Shown: positions 47,674 through 62,761, numbered from the stretch's first letter. The stretch is 64,000 nt of DNA from Hypomesus transpacificus (GCF_021917145.1 NC_061077.1:11230623-11294622); one strand, 5' to 3'. The notes: a model not told the origin generated them from the sequence alone. Numbers and translations: made by a program.

Positions 47674-50600
47674 CGCAATGTGGAAGTGGCCTTGATGCTC
47701 CAGACTGCGCTGACGTCAACGCGGTCAAGTTGGTATCAAATGATCTTTTGCGTGGAGCAAGGGCGCCATCTAGTCAAAAAAGGGACGCAAAGACAGCATA
47801 CAGACAAGCAGGAGAACAAAGAGATGTGAAGGATTTTGCAGGCATGTTGCTAGGCTCTAGTCGAACTGATAAAAACTTAGTGGGGCTATATGCTTTAACT
47901 GCATAGATGACTATAAATAGCCTATGCTTTGCTGTGAATAATAGCCTACATTTTGTGATGAATGAGAGGATGAACCTATTATTATGATTTTTAGAACATG
48001 TTACTTTTAAGCCGAGGTTAAACTATAATTTTAAACATAGAAATAGTCAACAATTAAAAATTTGAAACGTTTAATATATAGCCTTACCTAGAGTAAGGAA
48101 TGGCAGTACATGTGGGCATTTTAATGACCAAATCGATGGTTTTACTGTTTGTAGAGCATGTCAAACGCCAAGCGGATTCATAAATAGCCTACTTTTCTCT
48201 TTCAAAACTGACCGGCTGTGCCGGTATAAGTGTATCTTGTTAAAATTAATTTCAATAAGCCCTAAACAGCATATTTGCTTCGTTTCATTCTGAACAGCAA
48301 ATACAACAAATTGCAGTAAGCCTATGCTTATTCCAACTGTAAAACACCGGGTTAAGGTTAGGGTCTTCATGGTGAAGTCCTCTCTGCATGTAGCCTACTC
48401 ATTGATTAAAAAAACAAGTAAAATAGGCTGGTTAACTTTAAAGATAGCAAATCTTGCAAAGGATATATTTTCTGAACAGGCTAACACGTAGGCCCTGAAT
48501 AGCCACAATGCATGTTGAATCTTTTATGTGCTAGAAATGTCCAAATATCATAACACAAAGTGACTAGTTTATGTATTAGGTTTTGTAAGATCATTGCCTA
48601 TTTATATGCAGATTGCATTTTAGATAAGAAGGTCCGTCTCCCCATAGTAGCCTATGTATTTTAATATTATGTAAAAAAATTCCGAGTCTATATTTGAGGT
48701 GAACAAGAGAAGAGCGTTGGTTACTCTTTATGTCGTGAAAATGTAGGATATTGTTAGTAGCTATATCCACAACAACCTCTTCTATTTTTATCTACTAAAT
48801 GTGTTCCATGAGTTTTAGCAACAGGAATATAGACCAGTCGTAAATACGTTCTAAATAGGGCTACCGTGAATCAGTAGACCACAAAGGACCGGTTTTAACA
48901 GCTAACGATGCAAATAGCTGTACTGGGCCCAAGCATGCCGGGTTTATGGCACACATGTACCTAACCTCAAAGACCAGGCTAGAATACTACATTTTAGCAA
49001 GGACCCTGTATGACGGGCGATCATGTTTAGCAAACTATTTGGAAATAATATGACAAGAATATATTAACCCATTTGTTAAGATATAATCTACATCAGAAAG
49101 ACCTCAATATTTAAAAAAATAATATATAATAACTGCTTGGCCAGATTTACACTTAGTATAGGCTATATGGTGTGTCGTCTTTGCACAAATCTAGACTGAA
49201 GACTTTCAACGGTACCTATTGCATAATCCATTCAGAATGTTTTAATCTCCTCATACATTTAGTGGAGGTTAAGATATATTTAAAAATATAATACGACAAT
49301 TTCGAGTCCTCGGTTAGTGGATTTCAAATTATCCAAACTGTATAACTATTTCATTTTTTCAATGAAATTGACCGTGATAGATTTATATTCAGTATTAGTT
49401 CTAGCTTGGCACATCTTGCTGACACATGTAACCAATGAGATCAATGCTCAGTGGATTGGAAACAAAAGTAATAGTGATTTGCATGATGTCCTAGCGAGGA
49501 GTTGCCTAGGTCCTGATGTAAAATGTTGTCGCACACAACACCCACATCTCTGCAGATCATAAAAATACATTAGAACATACGTATTGTACAATTTTACCCC
49601 TGCCAAATGTTTGTGTGTTTGTGCATGTAAAAAAAACTGCATACATTTGTGTTAAATTAACGTGTGCAATAAATTAGCCTATCCTACATTATGTTGATTA
49701 GTAATGTTTCACATAGTTGTTGTTTCGAATTATCTTGTTCAATGTTGTATTTTGGGAATACAAGGGAGTAGCAACATTAAAGTTAATCCATAACAACAGT
49801 CTTTTTTACATTTTTTTATAAACAGAATACGCTCAGAGATAATAACAAATATTATTTCAAACAGTACGTCATCGTTTTAAGAGGACAACATTGACGCAAG
49901 GGCAGTGGGCGCACAAAGGGGAAAACTAGCATATTGGAGAAAAATAAAATGTTTTAGTTCTTGATCCGACGAAAACGTCAACATTTGCTGTATTTTGTAC
50001 AATAAAAAAAACTCAGGTTTGTCGTCTAATGCAGTCCATTTTCCTCTGCCACAACTTCACGAGTCTCACCGAGGCCTGGAAAAAATATTTAAACCATTTA
50101 CCAACCACAGTGTTAAATCAACGATTCTGTGGAATCAAGAAATGGACAATTCTGTTAATTGCAGTCTATTAAATGTCTCTCCGGGTTGATGTAATAAGGT
50201 TCAGCCGTGTGCCCTCTATTGCAATCCTCCGAGCACCCCATATGCAATTCTGAATTTATGATTGCAGCATGTACGTCTTTAAGGCAATTATACAATCAAA
50301 AAGAGGATATAAAGCAAAGAACATCGGTATCATGTTAAATTTACACATCACGTAAGACCACACACAAGACCAGCTATTTTCCCCAAATGTAAACCTTTAC
50401 ATCTAGGGTATGATGTGCTCCATTCGTAATTAGTGCGAGCGGTAAACATTCTATTATCTGTGTCTAAAATGATTTGTCACATCTTAAGAAATTAGAGCAG
50501 AATTACAAGTATACAGTTCTGTGACAATTCAGTGAGCTAGTGTCATCCAGTTAATTTGCCTCGGCAGTCATGTGGTTTTCGGAATGGGCCTAGATAGGTT

Positions 50601-53600
50601 ACATGAATGATACATTTCAATTGACATACAAACTAAAACGTGGCAGCTGACACTATTTTGAAGAAGGATCCACAACACATTTATTTGCAGGCCTTTTTAT
50701 TTCACATTTATGCTTTCACATAGCCTATTCTTTGAGAGGTTTGCATAAGATGCTCTGTTGGCCTTTGCGTAATTGTAGGGTTTACAGCAAATGTAGCAAA
50801 ATAGAACGTACAATTACTATTGCGTGTTTATATAACTAATAATTGACGTGGAAGTGAATTAGCTTGTCAGATTTACAGTCCTATGTTCATTAGCTTATCA
50901 TAGTTGGCAACAACAATAATAACGACAAGGGTTTCCCAGATTCGCTAAGAAGCTCTTAACGAATCTGGGAAACCCGACCAATGACAATAACTAGAATCAT
51001 ACTTAAATTTATATCACAACTCTAAAAATATAAAAAATACGTTAACAAGCAAATTTGATTCAATTTGGTCGTCCTTACATTTGAAACATCTCATCACACA
51101 CCATTCATCTTCTCACACGCACTCTCTTCATGCTGACAGTTTAATTTGTTTATGAAAACTGCCATGGTCCAAATACAGGTAGCTTGAACATGCATCCGCA
51201 ACGTTGGCTATTTATTCAACCATCGACACTTATGCCCAAAAACAGAAAATTGTCAACCTAGAATACTTAAGCTAAAATACGGCTTGAAATCCTAATGAAA
51301 CGTTATACTAACAGAAGTCAAACATGTCTATCCCTGGTGTGAAATAGAATCGGGGAGTATCCTAGCCCCCCTTGTGGTTGACATAGAGGCAGTTTCAGAA
51401 TCATCTCGAGGATGTTGACGTTGTGTGGCAGAAAAAGTCCAACAAATCTCACACGTCATCCTCCAGGGCCAAGGTTGGCGGGTGTGACAAGACAAGTCCT
51501 TGATCTCCGCTGTGCACATATCCCTCCCCCTGTCACAGCACACCCTTCTTTCGCATAGACTGGAAGCTGCGGCTTGCAGCCATGGAGGCATTGTGGCCAT
51601 ACACACACATACGCATACAAAGTGTGTTTGTGTATCAAAAATCGCTCGTGCAGACACAAATGAACGCGCCCCCCTCCCCACGCACATGCCAATAACACGC
51701 ACACACAAACTGCAGACTTCTAATATAGACGGGAACGCAAACAACAACGAAAACACACAAACATTACTTATAACGTAATTGAATTGTAGGCCAACAGATT
51801 TCCACTTCTCTACATATTACTGAATGTTACTTACGCAAACCTGCAAAAAATATCAGGTAAAGCTCATGCCAACATGTTATAAACCGTCTCACGCATGAAA
51901 ACATATACATTTTACAGGGACAATAAAGTGTATTTACTGGGCGTGCTAAGGCTGGCAAAGTTACCTGCTGTAGTTTAATGCGAGGGTCAAAGTTGGGCTC
52001 TCTACACATTCCTTTTTCTGTTCCCACTCACTCTCATTGGTTCATTCCCCTCCTGCACACATTTCCGGGCTAAAGGGGCTCCTTGATTCCACTTTATTGC
52101 AACGGGTTAAAGGTGAAGGCCTTGACATTATTGAAGTTCAAAGACTAGGCTACATTTAATTATAAATTGTACTTAATGCACACACGTGCAATCTACATGC
52201 ACACATGTCGACAGAAACTCACAAGAACGCATTAAAAGAAAAGGAGAGAGAGAGAGAAACAGAAAAGAGAGAGAGAAAGTGATTGGACCATTTCCTTCTT
52301 TACCATATTATATTCAGACCACCTGGTCCAATTAGTTAACAATTACTGTAAAAATGGTTAATTTGGAATTTGGAAAGCGTCTAAATGATGCGTGTGGACA
52401 GCTTTGACTTAGCTCTCCAATACGCAATTGTAAGTCTACATGAGAGACGGGGAGCTGGAGGCTGGACTATATGTGAGGGGGTTGGGTGGTTGACGTTGTG
52501 CACAGGCCCGAGTTCATGTTGAAACCTCTTGCCAAGTTTTCTGTTCGGACAGTCTTGCTTGTTTACTATTTACTGCGGAAGTGAATACCATTCCACCAGA
52601 ACAGACGGTGCAATTAAGAGACAAAATAGCCATTTAGTGCCTCTGTCTTTATGGCAGTGTCTAGACTACAAGAGTAGCGATTCCATTTAGTGGGCACTAA
52701 GCAGGTTATCATGTCCCTCCTTTTCTGTGCGTGTCTGAGATGTCGTTTCTAGCTTGTGTGCTTCCTAATGCTCAAACCTCAAACGCGCACTCTTCGAGCT
52801 ATTTGGTCCGTCTATTGAGTGTGCAATGTAAGTGTGTTGGCGTCGTATTCATACCATTCTCCAATCTTCAACTCAATATTTCTATAAAATACATTGATAA
52901 TTTCAGCATTATGCATTTTACCAGATGTGTCAAATATGATCCACATTAAGTCTCCCAATAAAAGTAAATCAATAGTCTAGGTATAGGCTGACACACGCAG
53001 GCCCACTCCCTAAATTCCCAAATGATGTAATCAAAAATACCTGTTGGGTGGTTCACTTTGCTCAGTTCATTATGGCTTCAATAAAACCACCACCATAGTC
53101 TGTTGATTATTTTGCTTTATTTCAGTATTTTTATATTAATGATACACTGGCCCAACATCACTGTCATCTTTTAAAGAAAAAAACACCACATTTTAAGCGA
53201 ATAATTTAAAAGAGTGTTGACATTAAAGCTAATAAAGTTGTTTGGGCAGTGTACAGAAAATAGCAGCGGGAAGGGGTAAAGAAGATTGAAACTGAACATA
53301 TTTACAGTCAAGAATGCACATTGCATAGTCTGTACAAGAAATACATTATTACAGGTTTAACAGGTCACAGTTTTCGATGTTAAAATGTGGGCTTAGCCAA
53401 TTAAAGGCAACTCTGTCTGAAAAGAGGATAAGCTACTGGTACACTAGGCTATACAAGGACCAGAACATTTCAGATTGCCTATATCATGGCTTTTAGATTG
53501 TAACATTATATAGAATGTTCAAATAATAGACCCACCCGTGATGTGTAGCGTACAATATCCAAATAACACAATTAAGAATCTGATAAATAGACGGAAATTA

Positions 53601-53864
53601 TAATAGTCGAAAACAACATATACATGATTATCCTACTCATCCGTAAGCCTGTATGAAATACAAGTTCCGTGTGGTTACAGGAAAATGGCGAAGTAGTCTG
53701 TAGACTACTCACACCAATGTTTGAGAAACAAACAGGCTCAGCTCATTTTGTTTGCATCAGCCATTATTTGTACAAATAACTTGACTTTGTTGTTAGCCAT
53801 GTTGAGAACTCTATGAGAATGGAGTGTCTTTTACCTAGGACTAATTTTGACGTGAGCCGTCTGT
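47674..53864. other. Spacer between hoxc11 and hoxc10
   Basis: 6.2 kb without a recognisable gene. It carries a short copy of the palindromic element (50929-50975) and a GC-richer patch at about 51370-51700 next to CA-rich text, possibly regulatory. The end near hoxc11 is its 3' untranslated region, with AATAAA on the coding strand at 53121-53116. Confidence 0.65.
50929..50975. repeat. Short copy of the palindromic element
   Basis: The ends GGGTTTCCCAGATTCG and CGAATCTGGGAAACCC are perfect inverse complements enclosing TAAGAAGCTCTTAA. Sequence and flank (CCAATG on the right) match the larger copy at 9278-9417, so this is an internally shortened relative. Confidence 0.8.
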
Positions 53865-56227
53865 TCACAAAAGAGGGTTTCCCGAAAAATATTGCAAGCG
53901 ATCTCTGCTTAATTTCTTTTCTTTCATTCTTCGATTCTGAAACCATATTTTAACTTGTCGGTCAGTAAGATTCAGCATCCGAGAAAGCTGCAGTCGTTTC
54001 TCCTTGTTGATGTAAACATTAAAGAAAAATTCCCGCTCCAATTCTCGAATCTGAAATTTGGAGTATGGACACCTCTTCTTCCTTGTACGAGGGGTACCTG
54101 AATCTGTCAAAAAGGAAGAGCCATAATCAGTTACTTTGCATCATAAAATGCATTAGCTTTAGTTAGCCAACATTATGATGCTATTTATGGATTAATGCAC
54201 CTTATGGAAATTTGAGTGTCGACTATACTATTTTAGATACCATCCCACACTTTTGCGCGTATAGGCTACCAGATAAATCAGCTATAACGAGTGTAAATGT
54301 TCCAACCACGAAGCAAAGAATATCATCTTACGTGATGTAAGTACGTGTTTATCTGTCACATACATACAATAACAAAACTGTAAATCCCCCCAGTTTGCGT
54401 TCGATTTATTTGGAACTAATAATTCAATTCAAACACTAAAGGGGACGGAAGAATGTTTACATGAGATGTGAATCAGTAATAGCCTACTTGCAGTCTCGTA
54501 TAGCCCCCGTTGGTTTTAGATATAAACAACCCATCATAGTGTTTAAAGGACATGAGGAAGATTAAATAATTAGACTACAAACAAAAATCCTCTTCAAGTC
54601 GTGAAGCATTATTAGGCAACATTACGCACCAGTTTCATTGGCATCAATAGGGCCTGAGTGTATCAATAGGCCTGCAGATCTAGTATGGAATTAACTTAAA
54701 TTTCACCAAACTTTAAAACTAGGAAAATAGTATGTCACAATAATTTTGGACCTGAATTTGTTACTGGAAACTGATAACACAATGATTGGTTTTGATATCA
54801 AGGTTTTGTACTTCGTACAGAACACTTTCTGCCTGATTCATGCACAGTGTACTCCATAGACCATAACATAGGTTGTTTTAAGGCTGATTCGTCGAGGCAG
54901 GTATATGAGATTTCTCCGAAGTAATCACAATACTTATTAAAACTTACCTTCAGACGGATTGATTAACTACAGGTTATATAGACAGAGAGACGTACATGAA
55001 CATAGGCAGAAAGAAATAGGCTACAAAGATATCGACACACACACAGTTAGACACACACACACACACACACATTATTATAGATATATAGAAGTATAGATAT
55101 ATAGGTATGTAGATATATAGATAGACACCAAACCACCAAAAAGTGTTTGATCTCACTGTATGTCTTAAAGTGGGCATAGCTATAGTGCTAAAAGAAAATT
55201 CACATGAAGCCAAAAGCAATGTTCTGCCCAATTGGTTTTTACTCTCGACAGCCCAACGAGAAAATCCCTTAAAATGCCCAACGCAAGTTCATGATCAAAG
55301 TTAGCATTTGTCACAATAGCGCGCTCTTAAAATTTCACAGACTCCACGATAGAAGCGTCTGTGTATAACATCCCTTTTTTTCAAAGCGCTTTCCCATCGT
55401 AAAAATTCTTCTCGTTGGAAGAAAGAGCTTTGTAGGTTATAATAAAATCCTTTGAATGCTTATAAAACTCCACATAAAATCTGACCGACAAAACACCGGG
55501 CTAGTCCCCTAACCTTTCCCCATTTACAGCTTCGGTACCTACTCGAGTGGCTGTTCTTGCTAGTGTTGCCTTCCTTGGTGGCTGTAGAAGTACATGAGCC
55601 TGAATTGGTATGTTCCTCCTCATCTTCGGCGTCCTTCTCCTGATCTTGTGCGCCTGGTAGAGCGGTGTGCTGCTGGGACTCGCTCTCAAACTTGCTCGCT
55701 TCGCCTTTTTGTAAACAATTGTCTGACTGATTGTCCGTGCTGCAATATGCGGTCTCAAAAAAGCGATCGAAACCTTGAGGGAGGACGTTGTTTTTCCCCA
55801 CGCCGGAGTAAAATCCTGTCGAGGGGTGATTGGAACTCGGATGGTGGTGGTGGTGGCTGTACACACTCTCGTTTTTCATAAGCATTTCTGTCATGGTGGA
55901 TGGCGGAAGGCAATCCCTGTGCACCAGATCTTCTCCTGAATAGCACGGAGCATAGTTGCTTCTATGGTGCCATTTACTGGAGGGGTCCAATCCGTACGAA
56001 ACTTCCCGCACCGGTTGTACTTGAGACAGATTTGTGGAATATGGGTAGCTTATTTGCCGCGACGGGGCCTGTGGAAGAAAAGACGAGACGGCTGAAAATT
56101 CAGGGACGTAGTAGGTGCAGCTGGGGAGGTAGATGTTCGAGGCGCAGCCTGTTCTGTCCCCAAATTCGGATGTCCGGTCTTTGCGCGTCTGGGAGCAGAA
56201 GTTGCCCAGATTCACCGAGTTAAACAT
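53865..56227 (-). CDS. hoxc11: Homeobox protein Hoxc11 (two exons)
   Basis: Hoxc11 is a nuclear AbdB-class group 11 Hox transcription factor of the sacral and hindlimb level. Exon 1 is 56227-55543 and exon 2 is 54103-53865, giving 307 residues (human 304). The start [12 protein letters not shown] is invariant in the family; 47 further in-frame codons upstream are not conserved. Exon 1 is well kept ([52 protein letters not shown]) and has a run of five His. The junction TCGA/ATTCAGG gives [12 protein letters not shown]. The homeodomain (about 235-294) begins [12 protein letters not shown] and includes [15 protein letters not shown]; the end [13 protein letters not shown] is diagnostic. The 1.44 kb intron contains CA and GATA-type microsatellites. 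Confidence 0.97.
55035..55125. repeat. CA and TATAGA-type microsatellites in the hoxc11 intron
   Basis: An interrupted CA run (55035-55070) is followed by a degenerate GATA/TATA-type run to about 55125. Confidence 0.9.
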
Positions 56228-56288
56228 CTTTCCCTCGTACTCCGTTCTATAGATAGATGTTTTGGATTCGAACTGCAGAAGGGGAAAA

Positions 56289-56340
56289 ATTGGGAAGGCA
56301 AGATGACGCGCAATCCGTCTAAGTCGCCCCGAGACACGTG
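56289..56340 (-). promoter_or_regulatory. hoxc11: hoxc11 proximal promoter: CCAAT box and E-box CACGTG
   Basis: ATTGG at 56289-56293 (CCAAT on the coding strand) and CACGTG at 56335-56340 lie 62-113 bases upstream of the hoxc11 ATG, echoing hoxc4, hoxc5 and hoxc9. Confidence 0.4.
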
Positions 56341-59300
56341 ATCGAAAGTAGATATTGTCATATATCAATTTGGAACACTTGGATGTGTAGGAGTGGTTCG
56401 CTTAGGTAAGATCTAGGAGGTTCAAACGATTAATTTTCAAAACACCACAGGAGCACTTGGAAAACTAGTAACAGATTCATGTTTGTTGGCTTATGCCATT
56501 GGCAATTACAAAGAGAACATTATGTGTTTACTTACACTATATGGTTAGTACTAGCATAGCATAGCATAAGCATCTGCCTTTAATGGGCTATAGACCATAG
56601 AGTGGCCTACTGTAAAAGGTATAGCCTTTACACAGGTAAGATGTATTGTTTATTACTACAATGATCTATAACAATATTATGATTGTGGTGCTACTATTAT
56701 CATTAAGAAATAACATTTATACTCTTTATACTACTAAATAATAATAGTAGTGGTCTTAGTAGTAGTAGCCTACTTTTACAAAAAAATATGGTAGGCTGAT
56801 AATAATAATTTTATTAAATTGACTACCAAAACCATATAACAAAAAATACATCTCATGTCAAAAGCTCATGGCAAATAAGATCAATAATACTTTATAAGTA
56901 TACTTTTCTTCACAGAGTATCTTGAACCTCATTATCTCTCATCCAGCCCATTATAATGCTGGAAAATACATTAGACATAAGCATGCTTACGCGAATAAAG
57001 CACTTATAGGGCATTCTTCTCTTTATAATTAGATCAGGATCCTAGGACCACACTTGAGGTGCTCTCTTTTCAGATATGGTTCACCTCAATATTGAAGATT
57101 GTGGACTAAAATATAATGAACTGCTCACCGAAGCTATATGTGTGTCAAGTTTTGGGACCTATGTATATCGACAAGGCTTTTACTGAAATACATTATTAAA
57201 CTAGCCTGAAGATGTCATGCGTATTTTTACTGGCCATTATGACTTAGCATTCACGGCATATACCTGACATTTTGAGCTTATGAAAATACACAAACAATGC
57301 CGAACTCCATTACAATATACTTTGGCGTATTCTTTGTAACGCATGGTCCCAAACATATTTCGTGCTACAGCCTAAAGCTTGATGTGAACAAAATGGATAA
57401 GCATGGATCTACCATCTACTGAACACCATCTACTTTGTCTTAGCCTACTCCTAATCACCTTCGACTTGGATCATGACGGAGACCGTGAGGAACAGAGCCT
57501 ACACCGAAAGTCCAATCAAAGATTTCTAGTAACGGCACAGCGGCCCATTTGGGCGATGATACCCTCACGAACGTAATGCAGAAAGTTATACACAAATGCT
57601 AAGAAAATGCCCGCATATTGCATAAGCTATACAATACAATACATTATATGCTACTGTCAAAATAAATGGTGTATGTATTAGGCCTATATCATGAAATGTC
57701 TGAAGAACATTAGGCTATGTGTAACTACTTTTATTATGCGATGGCTAAATTTGAATCTGAAGATGGCTAGTGCAACGTAGCGTTAGGTAGGCCTATGTAT
57801 CCCATTACTCTTGTGGTTTTAGTCTTTTGGTGCTTTTCCTACAAATAGTTCATTCACTTAGCTTACAATGTCTGTTTGAAATCGTAATGTCTATTGTGTT
57901 TAAGGGTGTTAAACACAATAATAGTACAACAACTAGGATAGGTCTGATGCTTGAAACTTGAATTGCCTATATTTTGATCATCCTATACATGTGTAAGTTT
58001 TGTTTTTTAAAATATTTAATAAAATACCTTTGTTGAGAAATAGGTGCCTTTGCGTGCTCTCCCTGTTTCATAGTAAACTATATGCCGACAGCGTCAACAC
58101 TAATCTACAAAAGCCTTACATTTTGAAAAGATACCATACATTTTATTCTCTCAAACATATTCTTCATGATGTACAGCACAAAATTAACCTATGCGACAGT
58201 AGGCTATCGTCATTTAAGCCAACACATTTAGCGCAAAAAATCTGAAAAACCGACACCACACCACACCCTACTAAACCGATCCATTTTGACGAGAGGTATG
58301 TGGCTATGACATTAGTTTGTTTACTGCTCCTTTTAACGGATAAAAGGTTGACGTACATGATGCTTGCATCCAAGTACAAAGGAAGCAGACAGCTGCCCAG
58401 ACACAGCACTTGAATTTGACCACTAAAAATCCTCCCAGTGTCTACCATAAAACTGCGAATGGCTCTAGAAAAAACGAAAACCCTTTGTACTATAGAAAAC
58501 AATAAAGAGAAAGAAGGAAAAAAAGAAGAATTTCGAATTAGGAAAAATGTTAACAATATTGTTTCCCTTGAACATAAGAATTGACAGTGCAACCTTTTTT
58601 AATCTTGACCCTATGAAACTTCAGTATCAAACCTCAAGGTAACATTTTTTAGGGGTTGTGGAATTATTCGAATTTTGCTTTGAACAGAGTTCACTGATGT
58701 TGGACAAATGTCGACCATATGACGCATGAGTTTGAACTAGTGTGCGCATTAGTGTGTCGGTTTACGGCTGTAGGCTAATGTTTCAGAGAGGAAGATATAA
58801 GCCAGGGTATATACAATATACTGCTTATAGACATTGAATGGGGCCTATAGACTGGGCTAGAGCTACTGCATTGCTGTCAAATTTAATTAACTTAAATTAG
58901 ACTAATGAAATCGGCTATTGGGGATAGTCTTAGATCCAATCATAACATAACGCACAGCTAGCATGCTTGGATTTATTGCAATGCATTGCTTTGTAATTAA
59001 ATTATATTTTTAGTTTTTGAATTGTTGTGTTTTAAATAGCCTGCTGCATTTTTTCAGAAATCTGAAATATTGTAAAACATATATTACCTAGTTAGCAATT
59101 CAAGGTGAATAAATAGCGCGTGAAGCTTGTGAGGGCGCATGAAATGTGTGTTGAGGCCTGGCAAACACTTTTAACATTTAGAGATTGCTTTGTGTTCAAA
59201 TAGTGTGTTTTTTATATTTCAAAAAGGGGATTTTACAATATAAGGAATTCGACTTTTTGCACTTTGTAGGTCACTAACAAACAATTACTTACTGTCGTTG

Positions 59301-60113
59301 GACAGATTCAATAGAGAAGACAAATGATCAATAACACAACTTCACATCAGGACATTATTTTTTTGGTACCATCTGCTTTAGTGAAAGAGTCAGTTAGGAT
59401 AACTTAAGTCTGACTGTATCTGAAAACTCATTCTGAAAACATTTCCTCAGCATCTACTTGTTCTACACCAAAAATACATGCGCTACTTTGAGAACTGCAG
59501 ACTCAATATACCAAAGTTCATGAAAAATTAAAAAAATGCAACAAATTAGTCTAGGAAATATATTTAACATTCAAACATGATTGTAATTCTACTCTGAAAG
59601 TCAATGCAGGGTTCAATCTAAAGTCCTGGAAGGTTTTGACTTGCCTAATCTTTAGTAGAGCTCTCTGCAGGCTATCACTTTAGGGATAAGGTTTATCATG
59701 TGTTTATTCATCTTGAAGATTAAGTCACAGTTAGCATATCATAATGTGCTCCTTAAACAGTTGGGTAAGTTTGCGCTTTTTCACTTGATAAGTAAAACAA
59801 ATACTATAGGGTTTCTAAAAATGGGTGTTCGTGGAGTCCCTACTTCCATAAACATAGTTTGAAAACAGGTCTCTGTCCACCTAATAGCTAGTGTTCTTTT
59901 GAGTCCTCTGAACACCTCGCTGGGTGTTGTAAATATTTGCAATTCTCTGCTTAAACATCACCGTTAAGAGAGTGCAAGCTTTACGACTATGTCTGGGGAA
60001 TCTAAGGTATTGCAACCTATCTAGAACTATAATTACAAACCTGTGTCAGTCTCTTGTTTAGAGCAAAATAAATACGGACCAAAAAATCCTGGTGGCTAGA
60101 AATGTATATTTTG

Positions 60114-60170
60114 ATGACATGTAAATGCATTGTTGCATTTACATGTCATTAAACTGCAATAGTGCAGTTT
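60114..60170. repeat. Two adjoining perfect hairpins
   Basis: ATGACATGTAAATGCA (60114-60129) and its exact inverse complement (60134-60149) flank a four-base loop. One base later AAACTGCA (60151-60158) and TGCAGTTT (60163-60170) form a second hairpin, also with a four-base loop. Confidence 0.8.
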
Positions 60171-60480
60171 GTTGTAATCCGTACAGAATGTATGCTTTTC
60201 AACGGCAACAATGGAGTCGGCGATAACCATTTTAGCACCCGAAGGCTCGGCCTGCATACAGCCATCTCAGACTGGCGAAAGAATGCAGGACCTTAGATGT
60301 CGACTCACAACGACGGAAGTGCCACAGCTATGTTGAGTGCTGCTTCATATTAAACTGGTCTGAAGTCAGGGCTAAATGTGGCTAGCGTGTGTAATCATAT
60401 TACTGTCCCCTCATGGCCTAGATAAATTTAATTGGATGTAAGTCGGGCAGTTAAACTTGGTTGTATGAGCTGCGAACAGT
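60171..60480. promoter_or_regulatory. Candidate conserved noncoding element upstream of hoxc11
   Basis: Base composition turns less AT-rich here, and the text holds homeodomain-type motifs (TTTAATTGGATG, GTAATCATATTAC) without any open frame. No alignment was possible, so conservation is a guess. Confidence 0.22.
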
Positions 60481-62691
60481 TGCAAGCAACAAGAAAGGCC
60501 CTTGTTTTTACTGAGGTCTTGAATGCACCTAGCGTGAACCATTTGCACTGTGAGCAAGTATACGTTACAAGATAAGGATACAATAATGTTGTTAAAGTGG
60601 CTCTCCAGGGAGTATTTTTATATCAACTCAGGAGGAGCATGAAGACTGATAAACAATAGGCAGACAAGCAGTCCAAATTAGACTCCTCTTGAAGCTACAA
60701 TGCATTAGTAAACCTACCATGACTACACTTTGACTTAAACATCTATTTTATTTGTTAGCTTTTGGTTAGACAAATAACCTCAGAATTTTTACATTTAAAT
60801 CTCAAGATTATTCCTCTAATCGTCGAGACTGTTCAGTCTGTTTGGCTGTAGAAATCGAATGGTAGACGAAATAAATGCTAATTACGTAAAGATATTAGAG
60901 AATGTAGCCTATGTGTACGTTTTGTTTTGGTTGTTGGCAACCCACAATACGCACACGACTTGGAACGTTGTAGAAACATTTCTTAATTGTTTTACTTTTC
61001 CTAAATTATTTTAAAGATAATGCCAGTTTTCTATTGGGGTTCCACTTAATATGGCAGATCGTGCAATCTATAAATCAAGATTCTTACTTCGTGACTGATA
61101 TAACGGCATTCAACTTTCTAATTAACATTCGAATTCATCACAAAAAATGATTTTGTATAGCTTAAATTGAATCGGTAGTGAAATGGTTGACAGCATACTT
61201 ATCAAGAACTACAAATTAAATTAACGGAATTTGTGAAGACTATTTTAACCTGGTGTTATATTGGGCCATCAACAAATCTTACGTGAAGTCACAAAATTAA
61301 GAAATTATAATCAATTTCTCACCGATTGACATTTTTCTATTCCAAAAAATAATCCAGGCAATTTTCTGCAATTTAACAATTTTGATCAAAGTCTTTTATA
61401 ACATCAATTAAAAGTCCATTTTATTTGGTGTTATCAGGAAAACATTCTTCCAAGTGCAAATAAGGCAAAACGTTTTGAAAATGAAAAGTTAATTAGTATA
61501 CAAGCCACAAATACAACTTTGAACCAGCACTGTGATCCATGAAAACATAAAGGACAAATAGGACATGTCTTTGATGATCGTCCAGCAAAATGGGCCAGTG
61601 CTCATCCAAGTTTTCACAGGTAAATGAAGTCAGTGTCCAAGTCTCTGGCATTGAACCTGCATGACGCTCGAGACTAATCCAATTATAGTATATTAGCACA
61701 TGTCACTTATATAGAAAAAGACCCACACAACTAGTCAACGAACACTGGGATATGAGTTCATGTGTAGGCCTAAAGAAGCCGCTGGGTATTCAGAAGAAAC
61801 AGCATAGTGTTTCTACCGTAATCTAAAGGCAGTCTAAACGAAAACTCAGTAGCCTACATGCGTAGTCTAAAGCACCAGTGATTTCCGTTTTGGCCGTGTG
61901 GCCAGAACACATCATTAGCTAAACCTTTACAAAGACCTGCATCTGTAAACATACTGTATAGTCTATTAAACAAGTGACAAAAAAATAACATTGCATTTTT
62001 CCATGATCTGTTCTCTCAATTCAATGTTTTCCCTGAACTCGGGCACTCGAAATCTAGGGCTATATAGGCCATAGCTCATACTTGACCTTCAATTTGTGCG
62101 TTTGTCTACTCCCGCCTTAGTGCGGGCCTCTATTAGTGAGAAGGGGGTGAGGAGAAGCTATAGGCTACAGCTATAAAACTTGCCCCACATCTCCGATGAG
62201 CTTCTAAAAGATTGGGTAGGCTATACATTTAAGCATGAACCAACTGTGGTATGTATTTCAAAATTGTCCGTGTTGCTATGAACCACAGACGCTAAAACGA
62301 TCACTGAGTGGGTACATGACCCTACCATGACTGGAAATTAAATTATTCACATAATGAATACAGAACTTATAAAGGTTGAACATGCGCACAGTTCAAATCA
62401 GTCGCCAGCGTCAACGATTTCTACTTAAACACACCATAAGGATTGTTTCCACACACCATAAATACAGTCCTTGTCCTATATGTTAGTGGAGCATTATTCT
62501 CAAAACGATATACTATTGCTTCTATTGGACTGCCACAACTGCAAAAAAAGCAGCAACAAGAAAAGCGGCCACTTTGAGAAACCAAGAAAAGTAATATCAT
62601 GCAGAGATAGGCCTATTTTTAGTTTTGTAAAATGTAAAAGAATAAGAAAAGACTAATACACCCTTCTAAGGACTTCCCTACCTCTCTGCCT

Positions 62692-62692
<1 letters not shown>

Positions 62693-62757
<65 letters not shown>
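62693..62757. repeat. (CA)n microsatellite
   Basis: About 32 uninterrupted CA units. It is expected to be length-polymorphic. Confidence 0.98.
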
Positions 62758-62761
<4 letters not shown>

